5,774 bases of DNA from NCBI GenBank assembly GCA_023435925.1, contig JAEZLF010000275.1:1-5774 (forward strand), in the 5' to 3' direction. How positions within the stretch are numbered: the first letter of the stretch is position 1; each line of letters begins with the position of its first letter. The stretch is from Bacillota bacterium (GTDB taxonomy: Bacteria > Bacillota > Clostridia > Acetivibrionales > DTU013). A program made the position numbers and the translations under genes. Below, piece by piece: positions 1 to 5,602 of this stretch. Under the pieces are notes generated by a model. The model made no database searches, was not told the DNA's origin, and saw only the letters and a program-made list of their open reading frames with translations.

Positions 1-561
1 CTTTTGTTCTTCCCTGGTCAGGATTGCCCCCGTGGGATTATTGGGAAATGGCAGTATAACAACCTTCGTTTTATCAGTCAATGCTTTCTCAAGCTGCTCC
101 GGCTTGAGTTTGAACTCATCTTCGGCTTTCAGCTCAATAGCAACCGGGGTCGCTCCCGTGAAGCTGGTACAGCCTTTGTAAGCAACAAAGCTTGGCTCCG
201 GAATAATAACCTCATCACCTGGTCCTACGAGTGCCCGCAGTGCGATATCAATACCCTCGCTGGCACCCACTGTAACAACAATTTCCTTAGCCGGATCATA
301 TCGGATACCGTATTTACGGTCCAAATATTTGGAAATCTGTCTTCTCAGTTCTATGAAACCTGGGTTGGAAGAATAATGGGTATGCCCCTTTTCCAGAGAA
401 TAGATACCTGCTTCCCGGATGCTCCATGGTGTTACAAAATCAGGCTCACCAATTCCCAATGATATAGCGTCCTTCATCTCATTGAGCAGGTCAAAATACT
501 TTCTGATGCCTGAAGGCGGCATATTTTTTACAGCCGGCTTGATCATCTCCGATAGGTTCAT
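1..561 (-). CDS. Class I/II PLP-dependent aminotransferase, AlaT/YugH-like (C-terminal part outside window)
   Basis: Fold-type I PLP aminotransferase that moves an amino group between an amino acid and a 2-oxo acid in the cytoplasm. The first 187 residues are visible; the family is usually about 390 long, and the PLP-binding lysine lies beyond the window edge. Seen motifs are PPSGIR at 15-20, ISLGIGEPDF at 33-42, the phosphate-loop region GASEGID at 99-105, and the cofactor/substrate motif NNPTG at 174-178. The ATG at 561 overlaps the regulator's stop as ATGA, and GGGAGG sits about 10 bases upstream inside the regulator gene. The N-terminal sequence and the partner regulator resemble B. subtilis YugH (AlaT, alanine transaminase) with YugG (AlaR). 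Substrate is inferred, not shown; aspartate or another aminotransferase activity is possible. The T-box leader upstream implies induction when a tRNA is uncharged. Confidence 0.93.
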   Translation of the reverse strand, partial: MNLSEMIKPAVKNMPPSGIRKYFDLLNEMKDAISLGIGEPDFVTPWSIREAGIYSLEKGHTHYSSNPGFIELRRQISKYLDRKYGIRYDPAKEIVVTVGASEGIDIALRALVGPGDEVIIPEPSFVAYKGCTSFTGATPVAIELKAEDEFKLKPEQLEKALTDKTKVVILPFPNNPTGAILTREEQK

Positions 562-1040
562 AGTATCACAGCCTCCCTGTCATCTTTTCCTTTCTCTTCG
601 AAAATGACTCCCTCTTCTTTGTATTTTTTCAATACAAAATGGGTGGCCGTGCTTAGTACCGACTCCAGCGGTGCAAGCTTTTCAGCGACAAACAGCGCAA
701 CTTCCTTCATACTGTTTCCTTCAATAATGACAGTCAGGTCAAATCCTCCCGACATAAGGTAGCAGGCTTTCACCTGAGGATAGCGGTAAATCCGTTCGGC
801 TACCTTATCAAAGCCCTGTCCCCTCTGAGGTGTAACCTTTACCTCTATGAGCGCAATGACATTTTCTTTATTGGATTTATCCCAGTTAATCAATGTATTG
901 TATCCAACAATGATGTTATCCTCTTCCAGCTTTTTTATGGTCGCTCGTACCTCTTCCACACTTTTGTTGAGCATAAGCGCAATTTCCTCTTCACTTGCCC
1001 TGCTGTTTTTCTCAAGAATTTCCAGAATCTCTTCCATCAT
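558..1040 (-). CDS. Lrp/AsnC family transcriptional regulator, AlaR/YugG-like
   Basis: A 160-residue DNA-binding regulator of the feast/famine (Lrp/AsnC) family, of typical family size. Residues 1-50 form the winged helix-turn-helix (MEEILEILEKN, then SVEEVRATIKKLEEDNII and GYNTLIN). From about 58 on is the alpha/beta ligand-binding and oligomerisation domain, with the characteristic GGFDLTVIIEG stretch. An upstream in-frame ATG at 1115 would begin inside the T-box terminator, so I reject it. AAGGAGA at 1052-1046 sits 6 bases before the ATG at 1040; a second ATG at 1037 is equally readable. The stop overlaps the aminotransferase start by 4 bases, suggesting translational coupling and that this protein governs its neighbour's gene. 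B. subtilis AlaR activates alaT; whether this one activates or represses cannot be seen. Confidence 0.93.
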   Translation of the reverse strand: MMEEILEILEKNSRASEEEIALMLNKSVEEVRATIKKLEEDNIIVGYNTLINWDKSNKENVIALIEVKVTPQRGQGFDKVAERIYRYPQVKACYLMSGGFDLTVIIEGNSMKEVALFVAEKLAPLESVLSTATHFVLKKYKEEGVIFEEKGKDDREAVIL

Positions 1041-1052
1041 ACATCTCTCCTT
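1041..1052 (-). promoter_or_regulatory. Ribosome binding site fixing the Lrp-family start
   Basis: AAGGAGA at 1052-1046 lies 6 bases upstream of the ATG at 1040 and 9 bases from the adjacent ATG at 1037. No comparable site precedes the longer in-frame start at 1115, so this site decides the start. Confidence 0.8.
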
Positions 1053-1101
1053 ATCCTTTATTTTTGCTAAAACAATATAACTTTTTTCGCCAAAACAATA
1101 T

Positions 1102-1141
1102 AAAAAACTCCTCAATCCCTGATGAAAGGGACGAAGGAGTT
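1102..1141 (-). terminator. T-box-controlled intrinsic terminator
   Basis: AACTCC (1141-1136) pairs with GGAGTT (1111-1106), and an inner GTCCCT pairs with AGGGAT; a T-run (1107-1102) follows. The inner CCCT is also the partner of AGGG in the T-box sequence, so terminator and antiterminator exclude each other. The regulator's start lies about 60 bases downstream. Confidence 0.93.
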
Positions 1142-1388
1142 ATCCGCGGTACCACCCTAATTAACGCTAAAAAGCATTCTCTTTGCGGGTACATTCATAC
1201 CCACCCCCTGTAACGTGAGGACACGTTGACCTTTATCCACAGAGCATCTCTTCTGCTCCGGTTTCTCAAGGTACTGCTCAAAGGCTGCCTTCCTCCTGCT
1301 CATATACCGGATTGCACCAGCCTCCGGCTCTCTTTGATAATCACAGGTCTACTCTTCCTCGTCATTGCATTTCGTTTAAATTAAATTA
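1102..1388 (-). ncRNA. T-box leader (tRNA-sensing riboswitch) of the Lrp-aminotransferase operon
   Basis: This leader RNA binds an uncharged tRNA and switches between terminator and antiterminator. The T-box sequence AGGGTGGTACCGCGG is at 1158-1144. Stem I shows the AGTA of the specifier-loop S-turn (1353-1350), AGAGAG (1333-1328), a distal hairpin closed by CCGG arms (1327-1324, 1310-1307) around GGCTGGTGCAAT, and GAA (1292-1290) just before the specifier. Further hairpins are GAGCA/TGCTC (1258-1242), AACGTG/CACGTT (1227-1212) and GGGTAT/GTACCC (1202-1187). By position after GAA the specifier is GGC (Gly, 1289-1287). One base further is GCA (Ala, 1288-1286). The TGGT bulge predicts an A discriminator base, which suits tRNA-Ala better than the usual U73 tRNA-Gly. 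The T-box call is secure; the amino acid is not. Confidence 0.95.
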
Positions 1389-1394
1389 AATTCG

Positions 1395-1423
1395 ATTATA
1401 GCAGTCCTCTTCGAATAAATCAA
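1395..1423 (-). promoter_or_regulatory. Sigma-A type promoter of the T-box operon
   Basis: TTGATT (1423-1418) and a perfect TATAAT (1400-1395) are separated by 17 bases, the optimal spacing. Transcription should begin near 1388, just before the first T-box structure. It separates this operon from the DivIVA-type gene upstream. Between this promoter and that gene's stop at 1516 I see no gene and no clear terminator. Confidence 0.88.
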
Positions 1424-1515
1424 GGGGTTTTGCAAATTATTAATCGTCCTGCACGATCGCCTTGTCCGCCTATATCCGGATCGTCTGCCTATGGTCCTGT
1501 CAATGATCAACCTGA

Positions 1516-1989
1516 TCAGACTGCTGCTTCATCATCCTCATTATTTTCATCATCATCTTCCCTGACGAAGGTGTTCAGCTGGGTCGCGTATTTCTCCAGT
1601 GTATTGACTACTTCACCCTTCAGCGTCTTCATTTCCCTTCGGATATCAATGAGCTTTTCCTTCTCCTGCTCAATAATACCCTCCAGCTTCTTCTTTTCCT
1701 CGAGTGCTTCTATACGTGCATCCTCGAGCATCGTTTGCGCCTTTTCCCGGGCTGTGATCAGTACATCTGCTATTTTTGCTCTATCCTCATTCAATTGACT
1801 CGCCTGTTTAGAAAGCTCTTCATACTTCCCCTTGTATATATTGCTTTGATTTTTCAAAGCAGCTATTTCATCATCTTTTTCCTTAAGCTTTTCGTCATAT
1901 TCCTTCAGAATTTTCTCGATATATGAATTGACATCCGTTTTATTGAAACCACCCATAAACGAGGTTCTGAAACGTTTTTCCCCAGGCAT
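1516..1989 (-). CDS. DivIVA domain-containing coiled-coil protein
   Basis: A 157-residue protein with the conserved DivIVA N-terminal signature (FRTSFMGGFNKTDVNSYIEK, residues 7-26), matching the F-x-K/R-G-Y/F-x-x-x-x-V pattern that targets the family to curved membranes and septa. Residues about 25-140 are almost entirely charged heptad-like coiled coil rich in E, K, L and I. The tail (about 143-155) is strongly acidic, with runs of D, E and N. No membrane segment or signal peptide is present. GGAGG (2003-1999) precedes the ATG by 9 bases. Family members organise division, polar growth or chromosome tethering; this one is only a DivIVA relative, not necessarily DivIVA itself. It lies between two operons and probably has its own promoter, but no convincing one is seen in the AT-rich DNA upstream. 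Confidence 0.88.
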   Translation of the reverse strand: MPGEKRFRTSFMGGFNKTDVNSYIEKILKEYDEKLKEKDDEIAALKNQSNIYKGKYEELSKQASQLNEDRAKIADVLITAREKAQTMLEDARIEALEEKKKLEGIIEQEKEKLIDIRREMKTLKGEVVNTLEKYATQLNTFVREDDDENNEDDEAAV

Positions 1990-2089
1990 GAGAATCCCCC
2001 TCCGTGTAAATAATCATACGAATCACTGCATCTAATTTATATATTCAATAAAATTTACCGAAATCCTGCTTTTTACTAATTATTTTACA

Positions 2090-2121
2090 TAAATAAGAGG
2101 TTGCCGATTTTGACAACCCCT
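2090..2121 (-). terminator. Probable terminator downstream of trxA
   Basis: A 10-bp stem with two G-U pairs (arms AGGGGTTGTC 2121-2112 and GGCAACCTCT 2105-2096), with a 6-base loop and a short, impure T-rich tail (TTATTT). It begins 6 bases after the trxA stop. It probably ends the trxA transcript, with some read-through to the DivIVA-type gene possible. Confidence 0.75.
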
Positions 2122-2126
2122 TTCAT

Positions 2127-2459
2127 TTAATCTACGTTTTTATCCAGCATCTGTGCAAATTCGTTTTTGCTTCTTGCTCCCACCACTTTATCGACGACCT
2201 GGCCTCCCTTAAAGAGCATGATCGTTGGTATACTCATGATCCTGAATTTAGCTGAGAGATCACCCTCTTCATCTACATTCACTTTACCAATTACCACCTT
2301 GTCGCCATATTCCTCCGACAGCTCCTCCATAACTGGTGCTACAGCCCTGCAGGGACCACACCAGGAAGCCCAGAAATCCACCAGCACAGGCATATCCGAA
2401 TTCACAACAATCTGTTCGAAATTACTCTTTGTCAGTACTTTTATTTTATCTCCAGCCAT
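2127..2459 (-). CDS. trxA: Thioredoxin
   Basis: A cytoplasmic disulfide oxidoreductase of 110 residues, the usual length, that reduces protein disulfides and is itself recycled by thioredoxin reductase (not in this window). It has the classical WCGPC active site with Cys34 and Cys37, the buried Asp28, and the cis-proline Pro78 in SIPT. The FWASWCGPCR context is typical of bacterial TrxA rather than of the extracytoplasmic TlpA type, and no signal peptide is present. GGGAGG lies 7 bases before the ATG. It follows the propeller-like gene after a 77-base gap with no strong promoter, so it may be transcribed partly with that operon. A hairpin after its stop closes the unit. Confidence 0.97.
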   Translation of the reverse strand: MAGDKIKVLTKSNFEQIVVNSDMPVLVDFWASWCGPCRAVAPVMEELSEEYGDKVVIGKVNVDEEGDLSAKFRIMSIPTIMLFKGGQVVDKVVGARSKNEFAQMLDKNVD

Positions 2460-2536
2460 AACTCTACCTCCCGTTGTATTGTTGACCTGTAATTCTCTTA
2501 TTTTTACCCCTCATTCAAAATATAAAACAAAAACTG

Positions 2537-3568
2537 CTATTTTTTCAACATGCGCAGTATCAGCTTGTTACCTTCCATAGATACAACATAGCTGTCAAGT
2601 ACATTCAAAAGCTCCCCTTGATAATCAGCCGCACCGTTACCTTCAAGGGCATAAACGCTGCTTTTCTGTTTATCCGCTGCATATATCGCGCCCTCAGCAG
2701 TTATATAAATATCTGATTTTTCAAGCGGCTTTTCAAGCTTCACTGTTTTCCACTCTTCTTCCTTCTGTCCGTCCTTGCCGTAAAAAACAGAAGTCAGCTT
2801 ACCGTTTTCATCCGCTGCCGCCAGATAAATAAAATCACGATCATCCGTATCCAACAGAAGCTTTGCCTCTTTAACCGGAAGCTTCGTCAGCTTGCCGGTT
2901 CTTCCGTCCCTTACTCTAATGGTACCATCTTCCAGCTGATATATCAAGGTATCCGTATACATTGTTTCCTTTATGACGGTTGTTAAGTCAGTTTTTTTAA
3001 TCAGCTTCAGGTTGTCCATGATATCAAATTTATATATTCTGGCCCTGCTATCGCTTGTTTTTATCAGTGGATATACAACATTTGTCAGCGGCGACAGCTC
3101 AATATTGATGATCTCACTTTCCTCCGGCAGACCTGTTATATCGGGATAACTTCTGTCAAGCTCCGGCACGATATCATAGGTGGATATCCGAACCTTACCC
3201 TTTTTACCTTCCGGCTCTTTTATGGAGTAAATGAGCATTTCCCTGTCAGGCAGCCACCGGAAATAACTGAATGTTCCTCCGGCCGGATTCAGCTTTTTTA
3301 TTGTCTTTTTCCGGTCAATGTCTGCGATAACCAGTTCGTCCCCCTGTCTGTATGCAGCATATAGTCCGTCAAAGGATACTGTCACATTTTCTGCATTTTC
3401 GGGGAGCTTCATGCTGCGATTCTTTACTGCTGCTGTCTCTGCTTCAAAGATCGTCGCACGTACTCCGCCTCTGCCAGGCAGATATACGTAGTTGATGTAC
3501 GCCAGAACAGCTGTCTGCATCAGCACAGAAATCAATATCCAGCAATAAATCCTTTTCAGTTTTTTCAT
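2537..3568 (-). CDS. Membrane-anchored protein with beta-propeller-like repeats, function unknown
   Basis: I do not recognise a named family. The 343-residue protein has a basic N-terminus (KKLKR) and one hydrophobic segment at about 7-29, followed by a large hydrophilic part predicted outside the membrane. No lipobox cysteine follows the segment, so it is an anchor or uncleaved signal. The rest contains about seven units of roughly 40 residues alternating beta-strand patterns with polar turns (for example DGLYAAYRQGDELVIADID, DREMLIYSIKEP, DTLIYQLEDGTIRVRDG, EGAIYAADKQKSSVYAL). This resembles TolB or WD40-like propellers, usually binding platforms. Its ATG overlaps the stop of the glycosidase gene by 4 bases (ATGA), implying coupled synthesis and a shared task at the cell surface. 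A weak ACTGC/GCAGT stem and T-run at its very end could act as a terminator. Confidence 0.8.
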   Translation of the reverse strand: MKKLKRIYCWILISVLMQTAVLAYINYVYLPGRGGVRATIFEAETAAVKNRSMKLPENAENVTVSFDGLYAAYRQGDELVIADIDRKKTIKKLNPAGGTFSYFRWLPDREMLIYSIKEPEGKKGKVRISTYDIVPELDRSYPDITGLPEESEIINIELSPLTNVVYPLIKTSDSRARIYKFDIMDNLKLIKKTDLTTVIKETMYTDTLIYQLEDGTIRVRDGRTGKLTKLPVKEAKLLLDTDDRDFIYLAAADENGKLTSVFYGKDGQKEEEWKTVKLEKPLEKSDIYITAEGAIYAADKQKSSVYALEGNGAADYQGELLNVLDSYVVSMEGNKLILRMLKK

Positions 3569-4575
3569 TGTTTACCACCACCTTCCGAAGTGGTGACTAC
3601 AAAGGCTGATGGAACTGTTCTCTCACCCAGCTTGTCTGACGGTTTATTAATCACCTTGCCATTATAATACATGGTGGTTGAGGAACCTCCGTCCAGATTG
3701 GCTGCATTGACGGCACCGTACTGCAATAACACGTCTTGCACGTCCCTCAGCGTTGCTCCGAAGGATTCCAGTGATCTGCCGTCAATGACAAGCATCAGCA
3801 CTTCTCCTGTTTCTCTCTGCCCTATGGCTGTCCGGGGAGCGATTCCCCAGCCGCCGTCGCCTTTCGTAATGGTTGGCTTTCCGTTTACGATGAGGGGCGG
3901 CCCGAAGCTGACACCTTCTTTTATTCCCAGCTTCTTCAGCTCCTTCATGCTATGCTTTCCTACAATCAGCATACCTTCCTTTGTAAACGCCACGGTATTC
4001 TGCTTGGTGTCATCATTTTTCACTTGATTATAAATAATCTTTCCATTATGAACAATAAATCCCAGCGGTGTGCCTCCGGTACCGGTCCAGCCCCTGTCCA
4101 TAAAGCCCCCTGCATTAATACCGCCTATTGCACCGTTATTCTTTGAAATCTGACTGGTTGTCTCTCCCGAATCCGGCATTTGCGAGGAATAACCTGCAAT
4201 GACCCGAGTGGGATCGTGTACCACCATCAGCTTTCCTTCAAAATCACCGCCATCAATATTGAAAACCTCAATTTTGCTGTTATGCTTGTTACTCAGCTTT
4301 ATTGTCTGCAGCTGCTCTCCCTGTTCAGTCGGGTCAACCGCATGGGTGTCTTTGAGTATCCGTACAATGGCATCATCTGACAAGAACAGCTTTGCAATAT
4401 ACTGGTGGCTGAGGGTATTCATGGACGCACCGACAATGGTACTTTTGACATCCTCAAAGGGTCCATAGAACACCAGCAACGGTGCTGTAATGCAGGTAAA
4501 GATCAATTCAAATAGTAAAAATATGAAAAGGCGCCGTCCTTTTGACTTTGGCGCCGGTTTTTTAACAGTTTCCAT
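3565..4575 (-). CDS. Phosphodiester glycosidase (NAGPA/DUF2233) family protein, membrane-anchored
   Basis: A 336-residue protein with a cytoplasmic basic stretch (KSKGRR, 10-15), one membrane segment at about 16-37, then an external catalytic domain. The domain shows the NAGPA-family motifs INAGGF at 153-158, GGTPLGF at 167-173, PRTAIGQ at 247-253, VIDGR at 263-267 and NLDGGSSTT at 293-301. The family removes sugar residues linked through phosphodiesters (mammalian uncovering enzyme removes GlcNAc from GlcNAc-P-mannose). Bacterial members are often labelled exopolysaccharide biosynthesis proteins, and a cell-wall or teichoic-acid-like glycan substrate is inferred. Residues about 40-95 form a linker I cannot assign. 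GGGGAG lies a few bases before the ATG. The gene is first of an operon with the propeller-like gene, behind a long leader with unusual inverted repeats. Confidence 0.9.
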   Translation of the reverse strand: METVKKPAPKSKGRRLFIFLLFELIFTCITAPLLVFYGPFEDVKSTIVGASMNTLSHQYIAKLFLSDDAIVRILKDTHAVDPTEQGEQLQTIKLSNKHNSKIEVFNIDGGDFEGKLMVVHDPTRVIAGYSSQMPDSGETTSQISKNNGAIGGINAGGFMDRGWTGTGGTPLGFIVHNGKIIYNQVKNDDTKQNTVAFTKEGMLIVGKHSMKELKKLGIKEGVSFGPPLIVNGKPTITKGDGGWGIAPRTAIGQRETGEVLMLVIDGRSLESFGATLRDVQDVLLQYGAVNAANLDGGSSTTMYYNGKVINKPSDKLGERTVPSAFVVTTSEGGGKQ

Positions 4576-4606
4576 TATGACTCCCCTTTAATAACACTTC
4601 GGTTCA

Positions 4607-4639
4607 AAGAAAATTTTTCGTTTGGAGAAAAATTTTCTT
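4607..4639. repeat. Perfect 13-bp AT-rich inverted repeat upstream of the glycosidase gene
   Basis: Arms AAGAAAATTTTTC (4607-4619) and GAAAAATTTTCTT (4627-4639) are exact reverse complements around a 7-base loop. It ends 32 bases before the glycosidase ATG. On the minus strand no T-run follows, so a standard terminator is unlikely. It could be an operator, an mRNA hairpin or one edge of a repeat element. Confidence 0.85.
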
Positions 4640-4655
4640 ACCTCAGCAGTGTTTC

Positions 4656-4766
4656 AACGAGGCTGGTCGCAAACTACGTTTGCTGCTCGCCCATGCATCC
4701 GGGGCGGGAGATATGCTCACCGCCTGCAAACCAAAACTGTGCCTGCCACCTTATCTTGGCCTCGTT
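4656..4766 (-). other. GC-richer island with nested inverted repeats; possible structured leader RNA
   Basis: About 110 bases much richer in GC than the flanks, bounded by an exact 8-bp inverted repeat (AACGAGGC 4656-4663, GCCTCGTT 4759-4766). Inside, GCAAAC (4669-4674) and GTTTGC (4678-4683) form a 6-bp hairpin with a 3-base loop. A second GCAAAC (4726-4731) can take GTTTGC instead, enclosing GGCGG/CCGCC and CGCCC/GGGCG stems. No known riboswitch class is recognised. An open frame of 39 codons (4793-4674, minus) spans it without a ribosome binding site. The rest of the 4576-4934 gap is AT-rich, apart from the 13-bp repeat at 4607-4639. The strand is assigned only because the island sits upstream of the minus-strand glycosidase gene. 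Confidence 0.5.
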
Positions 4767-4791
4767 ATATTCACCGACCATATTCCGATTC

Positions 4792-4797
4792 ATTGTA
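4792..4797 (-). promoter_or_regulatory. Possible -10 element (TACAAT) for the glycosidase operon
   Basis: TACAAT differs from the consensus -10 by one base and would start transcription near 4785, just ahead of the inverted-repeat island. That gives a leader of about 210 bases. No good -35 is seen at 16-18 bases upstream (TTTTCT at 17), so the call is weak. Confidence 0.35.
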
Positions 4798-4934
4798 ACG
4801 CATTTTTAGCAATTAGAAAACAGAAAGTCTGAAATGTTAATAATTTTTTAATTTTTAGATTTTTTTGAGAATAATTTTGACACCAAATTTTTAGCAGTTT
4901 GTAGCGATCCCGCAGCGATTCAATAAAAATTCCT

Positions 4935-5336
4935 TCAGGCAATTCCATAGCGATCCAGATTGGCATGCAGACGCTCAAATACCATGCCTGCCACAAACCA
5001 TGCAGGTGCATAGGCAAGTGTTATCATCCCATTGACAGCCAGTATGTCTGTATAGAACCAGGGATGCACACCAAGAATGAGATATAAAAGCATTCCGCTG
5101 GCGTATTCGATTCCCCATATCAGCACAACCCAAAGTATTCCCCTGAAATACCAAGGCCAACGCGCGATTGCATGGTGAATCGGTTCCAAAAATATCGCAC
5201 AGCCATATATAAAAAACATCCAGAGGTTTGAATGGCCCAAAAGCCGCAGGTCGCCACCAATCAGTGAACCCAGACCCGTCCAAATGATTTCAATACCCCA
5301 GCCAACAATTCCATAAAATAAAAATCGCTTAATCAT
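4935..5336 (-). CDS. Small polytopic membrane protein, CmpB/TMEM229 family (often labelled putative ABC transporter permease)
   Basis: A 133-residue protein with about four hydrophobic segments (roughly 5-26, 38-56, 64-88, 99-120). It matches the family that joins bacterial CmpB-like 'type IV ABC permease' proteins and vertebrate TMEM229: GIVGWGIEIIW at 9-19, LWMFFIYG at 38-45, GIEYASGMLL at 75-84, HPWFYTD at 91-97, and GMITLAYAPAWF at 103-114. Glutamates 16, 51, 77 and 121 each fall in or next to a membrane segment at positions where human TMEM229B, from memory, also has glutamate. The transporter label is weakly founded: there is no ATP-binding partner here, and the biochemical role is unknown. 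The start is set by family fit (M-x-K-R-F-x-F-Y-G); the ribosome binding site is poor. It is divergent from the phosphorylase gene. Confidence 0.85.
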   Translation of the reverse strand: MIKRFLFYGIVGWGIEIIWTGLGSLIGGDLRLLGHSNLWMFFIYGCAIFLEPIHHAIARWPWYFRGILWVVLIWGIEYASGMLLYLILGVHPWFYTDILAVNGMITLAYAPAWFVAGMVFERLHANLDRYGIA

Positions 5337-5401
5337 ACTGCTATTTTTAACAAAATTCAGTAAATTAGAAGTGGAAAATTTTATTAATTCTTTAATAAAT
5401 A

Positions 5402-5417
5402 TTTAACACTTTAACAC
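5402..5417. repeat. Tandem 8-bp direct repeat TTTAACAC between divergent genes
   Basis: TTTAACAC occurs twice head to tail (5402-5409 and 5410-5417). It lies immediately upstream of the candidate -10 of the phosphorylase gene and inside the region expected to hold the promoter of the membrane-protein gene. It may be a regulator site or chance in AT-rich DNA. Confidence 0.5.
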
Positions 5418-5425
5418 CAAAAATA

Positions 5426-5434
5426 TGGTATTAT
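5426..5434 (+). promoter_or_regulatory. Candidate extended -10 promoter element for the phosphorylase gene
   Basis: TGGTATTAT fits the extended -10 form (TGn followed by TATTAT). No good -35 is present 16-18 bases upstream, as is common for extended -10 promoters. The leader to the ATG at 5603 would be about 160 bases and holds no gene that I can see. Confidence 0.4.
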
Positions 5435-5602
5435 GAAATGAACTTTGCTGAAGCGGTTCCAGTAAAGCACATCACGAAAAAAGTGGTTATAACGCACGAT
5501 TTATGGATAATACATATACTATAGAATAATATGAAATAATGTAACATCGTAATAGAGCAACAGCAATGATGATACGGTTATGGAACGACTGGAGGAATTA
5601 GC

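Noticed and set aside
4..462. Long plus-strand frame at the window start
   Set aside because: It is antisense to the aminotransferase, whose minus-strand frame carries clear conserved motifs.
1041..1115. N-terminal extension of the Lrp-family protein from the ATG at 1115
   Set aside because: It would start inside the T-box terminator, has no ribosome binding site and adds 25 residues not typical of the family. The ATG at 1040 has a strong site.
1501..1518. TGATCA inverted repeat at the end of the DivIVA-type gene as a terminator
   Set aside because: The stem is only about 5 bp with a 3-base loop and has no T-run.
4607..4639. Intrinsic terminator for the membrane-protein transcript
   Set aside because: The stem is almost pure A/T, no T-run follows on the minus strand, and it lies nearly 300 bases beyond that gene's stop.
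4674..4793. 39-codon open frame on the minus strand across the inverted-repeat island
   Set aside because: No ribosome binding site, its ATG overlaps the candidate -10 element, and the sequence is dominated by inverted repeats. I recognise no protein family.
4790..5017. 75-codon minus-strand frame overlapping the end of the membrane-protein gene, possibly a frameshifted C-terminus
   Set aside because: The first part only shadows the real gene. The remainder runs through AT-rich DNA with low-complexity K, L and N. The membrane protein already has a plausible family-length end.
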